DNA of 64,000 nt, taken from the NCBI RefSeq assembly GCF_963678635.1, contig NC_087062.1, positions 86,775,845-86,839,844 of the forward strand, written 5' to 3'. Origin of the DNA: Symsagittifera roscoffensis. Taxonomy: Eukaryota; Xenacoelomorpha; Acoela; Convolutidae. Each line of letters opens with the position of its first letter. Position 1 is the stretch's first letter. This document shows, piece after piece, positions 63,383-64,000 of this stretch. Both the position numbers and the translations under genes were made by a program. A model generated the notes under the pieces. That model made no database searches. It saw only the letters and a program-made list of their open reading frames with translations, and was not told the origin of the DNA.

Positions 63383-64000
63383 ATGATTGCATGCGGTTTT
63401 TGTGAGAGGTCCTGTTATGTGACAACGTTTTATGTTGGGTTTGTTGTGGTTTTTCTTATGTTTTGTTGGTTGTGTCCTTTTTTCAAAAATCAAATTGTTT
63501 GTGGTATGGGTTTGTCTTTCGACTTTTTTGTGTTTTATTATTTCTTTCTTAGACTTTATAATAGTCTTCAAAAGAATAAATTATCCAGTTTTAAACTGGG
63601 TTAATCCGGTTTGGGTACCGTTGGTTTCCTTTTCTTAGTCATGCTGTTATTCTATGATTTGTGGTATTTAGTAAGCTGCGTTGGTTAGTTTTGTTTAGTA
63701 TATGATTCCTTTCCAACCGGGTTAAAGGAAAGTTTGAAACATGTTATCTTATGTTAGAGTTGTTGAGTGTGAAAACTTGAAACTGAAATTCATTATTTTA
63801 AACAATTCTTCGTGGGCGAGCTGTGCGAGTGTGGATAGAATTTCTGTGCGAATGAATGAAAATATCAAAAGGTTAGTACTGCATTTGCATTTTATTAATT
63901 TACTGCATAGAATTTGGAAATTTACTGCTAGTTATGGGGGAATTTTAAGTTACAAATTTTCATCATAATTAGATTTACTGCTTGTGGGGAAAATTTTATA

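Larger units (their letters stand above)
61541..64000 (-). other. ISWI intron, continuing past the window edge
   Basis: No upstream ISWI exon (N-terminal ATPase lobe) is visible. The interval is instead filled by a TIR element copy, the dispersed repeat at 62223 and a SINE-like fragment. Sequence from about 62.6 kb is less AT-rich and unassigned. Confidence 0.6.

Noticed and set aside
63329-63571. Minus-strand 80-codon frame as a missing upstream ISWI exon
   Set aside because: The Lys/His/Thr-rich sequence shows none of the expected ATPase-lobe motifs and lacks fitting splice sites.

Overview
This window is eukaryotic and almost certainly metazoan. It is AT-rich, with poly-A and poly-T runs throughout. 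Three host genes are recognisable. Two of them are split by GT-AG introns, some of which are several kilobases long. The HAND-SANT-SLIDE ISWI remodeller and the seven-transmembrane receptor point to an invertebrate animal. I cannot name the species or phylum from the sequence. Host coding sequence fills roughly 8% of the window. Most of the rest is decayed mobile DNA, minisatellites and old duplications.

Region 1-12.9 kb holds two head-to-head pieces of Ty3/gypsy-type retroelement. The minus-strand piece (1-5085) carries the tail of a polyprotein: the end of integrase, an acidic linker and a TARG1-like macrodomain. A second long reading frame (ORF3) follows, with a coiled coil, a possible SGNH-like block and a membrane segment. 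The plus-strand piece (about 5.1-12.9 kb) carries gag with zinc knuckles, protease, reverse transcriptase, RNase H and the first half of integrase. The pieces share no domain and together cover one element plan. Both have stops and frameshifts. The macrodomain and the ORF3 domains are the most unusual biology here.

Region 12.9-30.4 kb is a graveyard of repeats. It holds three diverged copies of a long tandem unit (15.9-25.7 kb), two non-LTR reverse-transcriptase fragments on opposite strands, a second minus-strand Ty3/gypsy pol fragment (26.05-28.6 kb), and a pair of LTR-like direct repeats.

Region 32.6-43.8 kb contains a minus-strand class A GPCR-like gene. I rebuilt it from three exons: TM1-2, TM3-5, and TM6-7 plus tail. 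Splice phases match, and the predicted protein has 499 residues. Its introns hold a large palindrome of 22-bp minisatellites, a near-perfect 27-bp array of about 14 copies, a TIR element and a MITE with long inverted repeats.

Region 44-55 kb is non-coding and carries more TIR elements, a perfect 38-nt palindrome and old kilobase-scale duplications. Region 55.3-64 kb holds a single-exon DAG-lipase-like gene and, upstream on the same strand, the last five exons of an ISWI ATPase gene (SMARCA1/5-like). The ISWI 5' exons lie beyond the window edge. I see no functional link between the three host genes.
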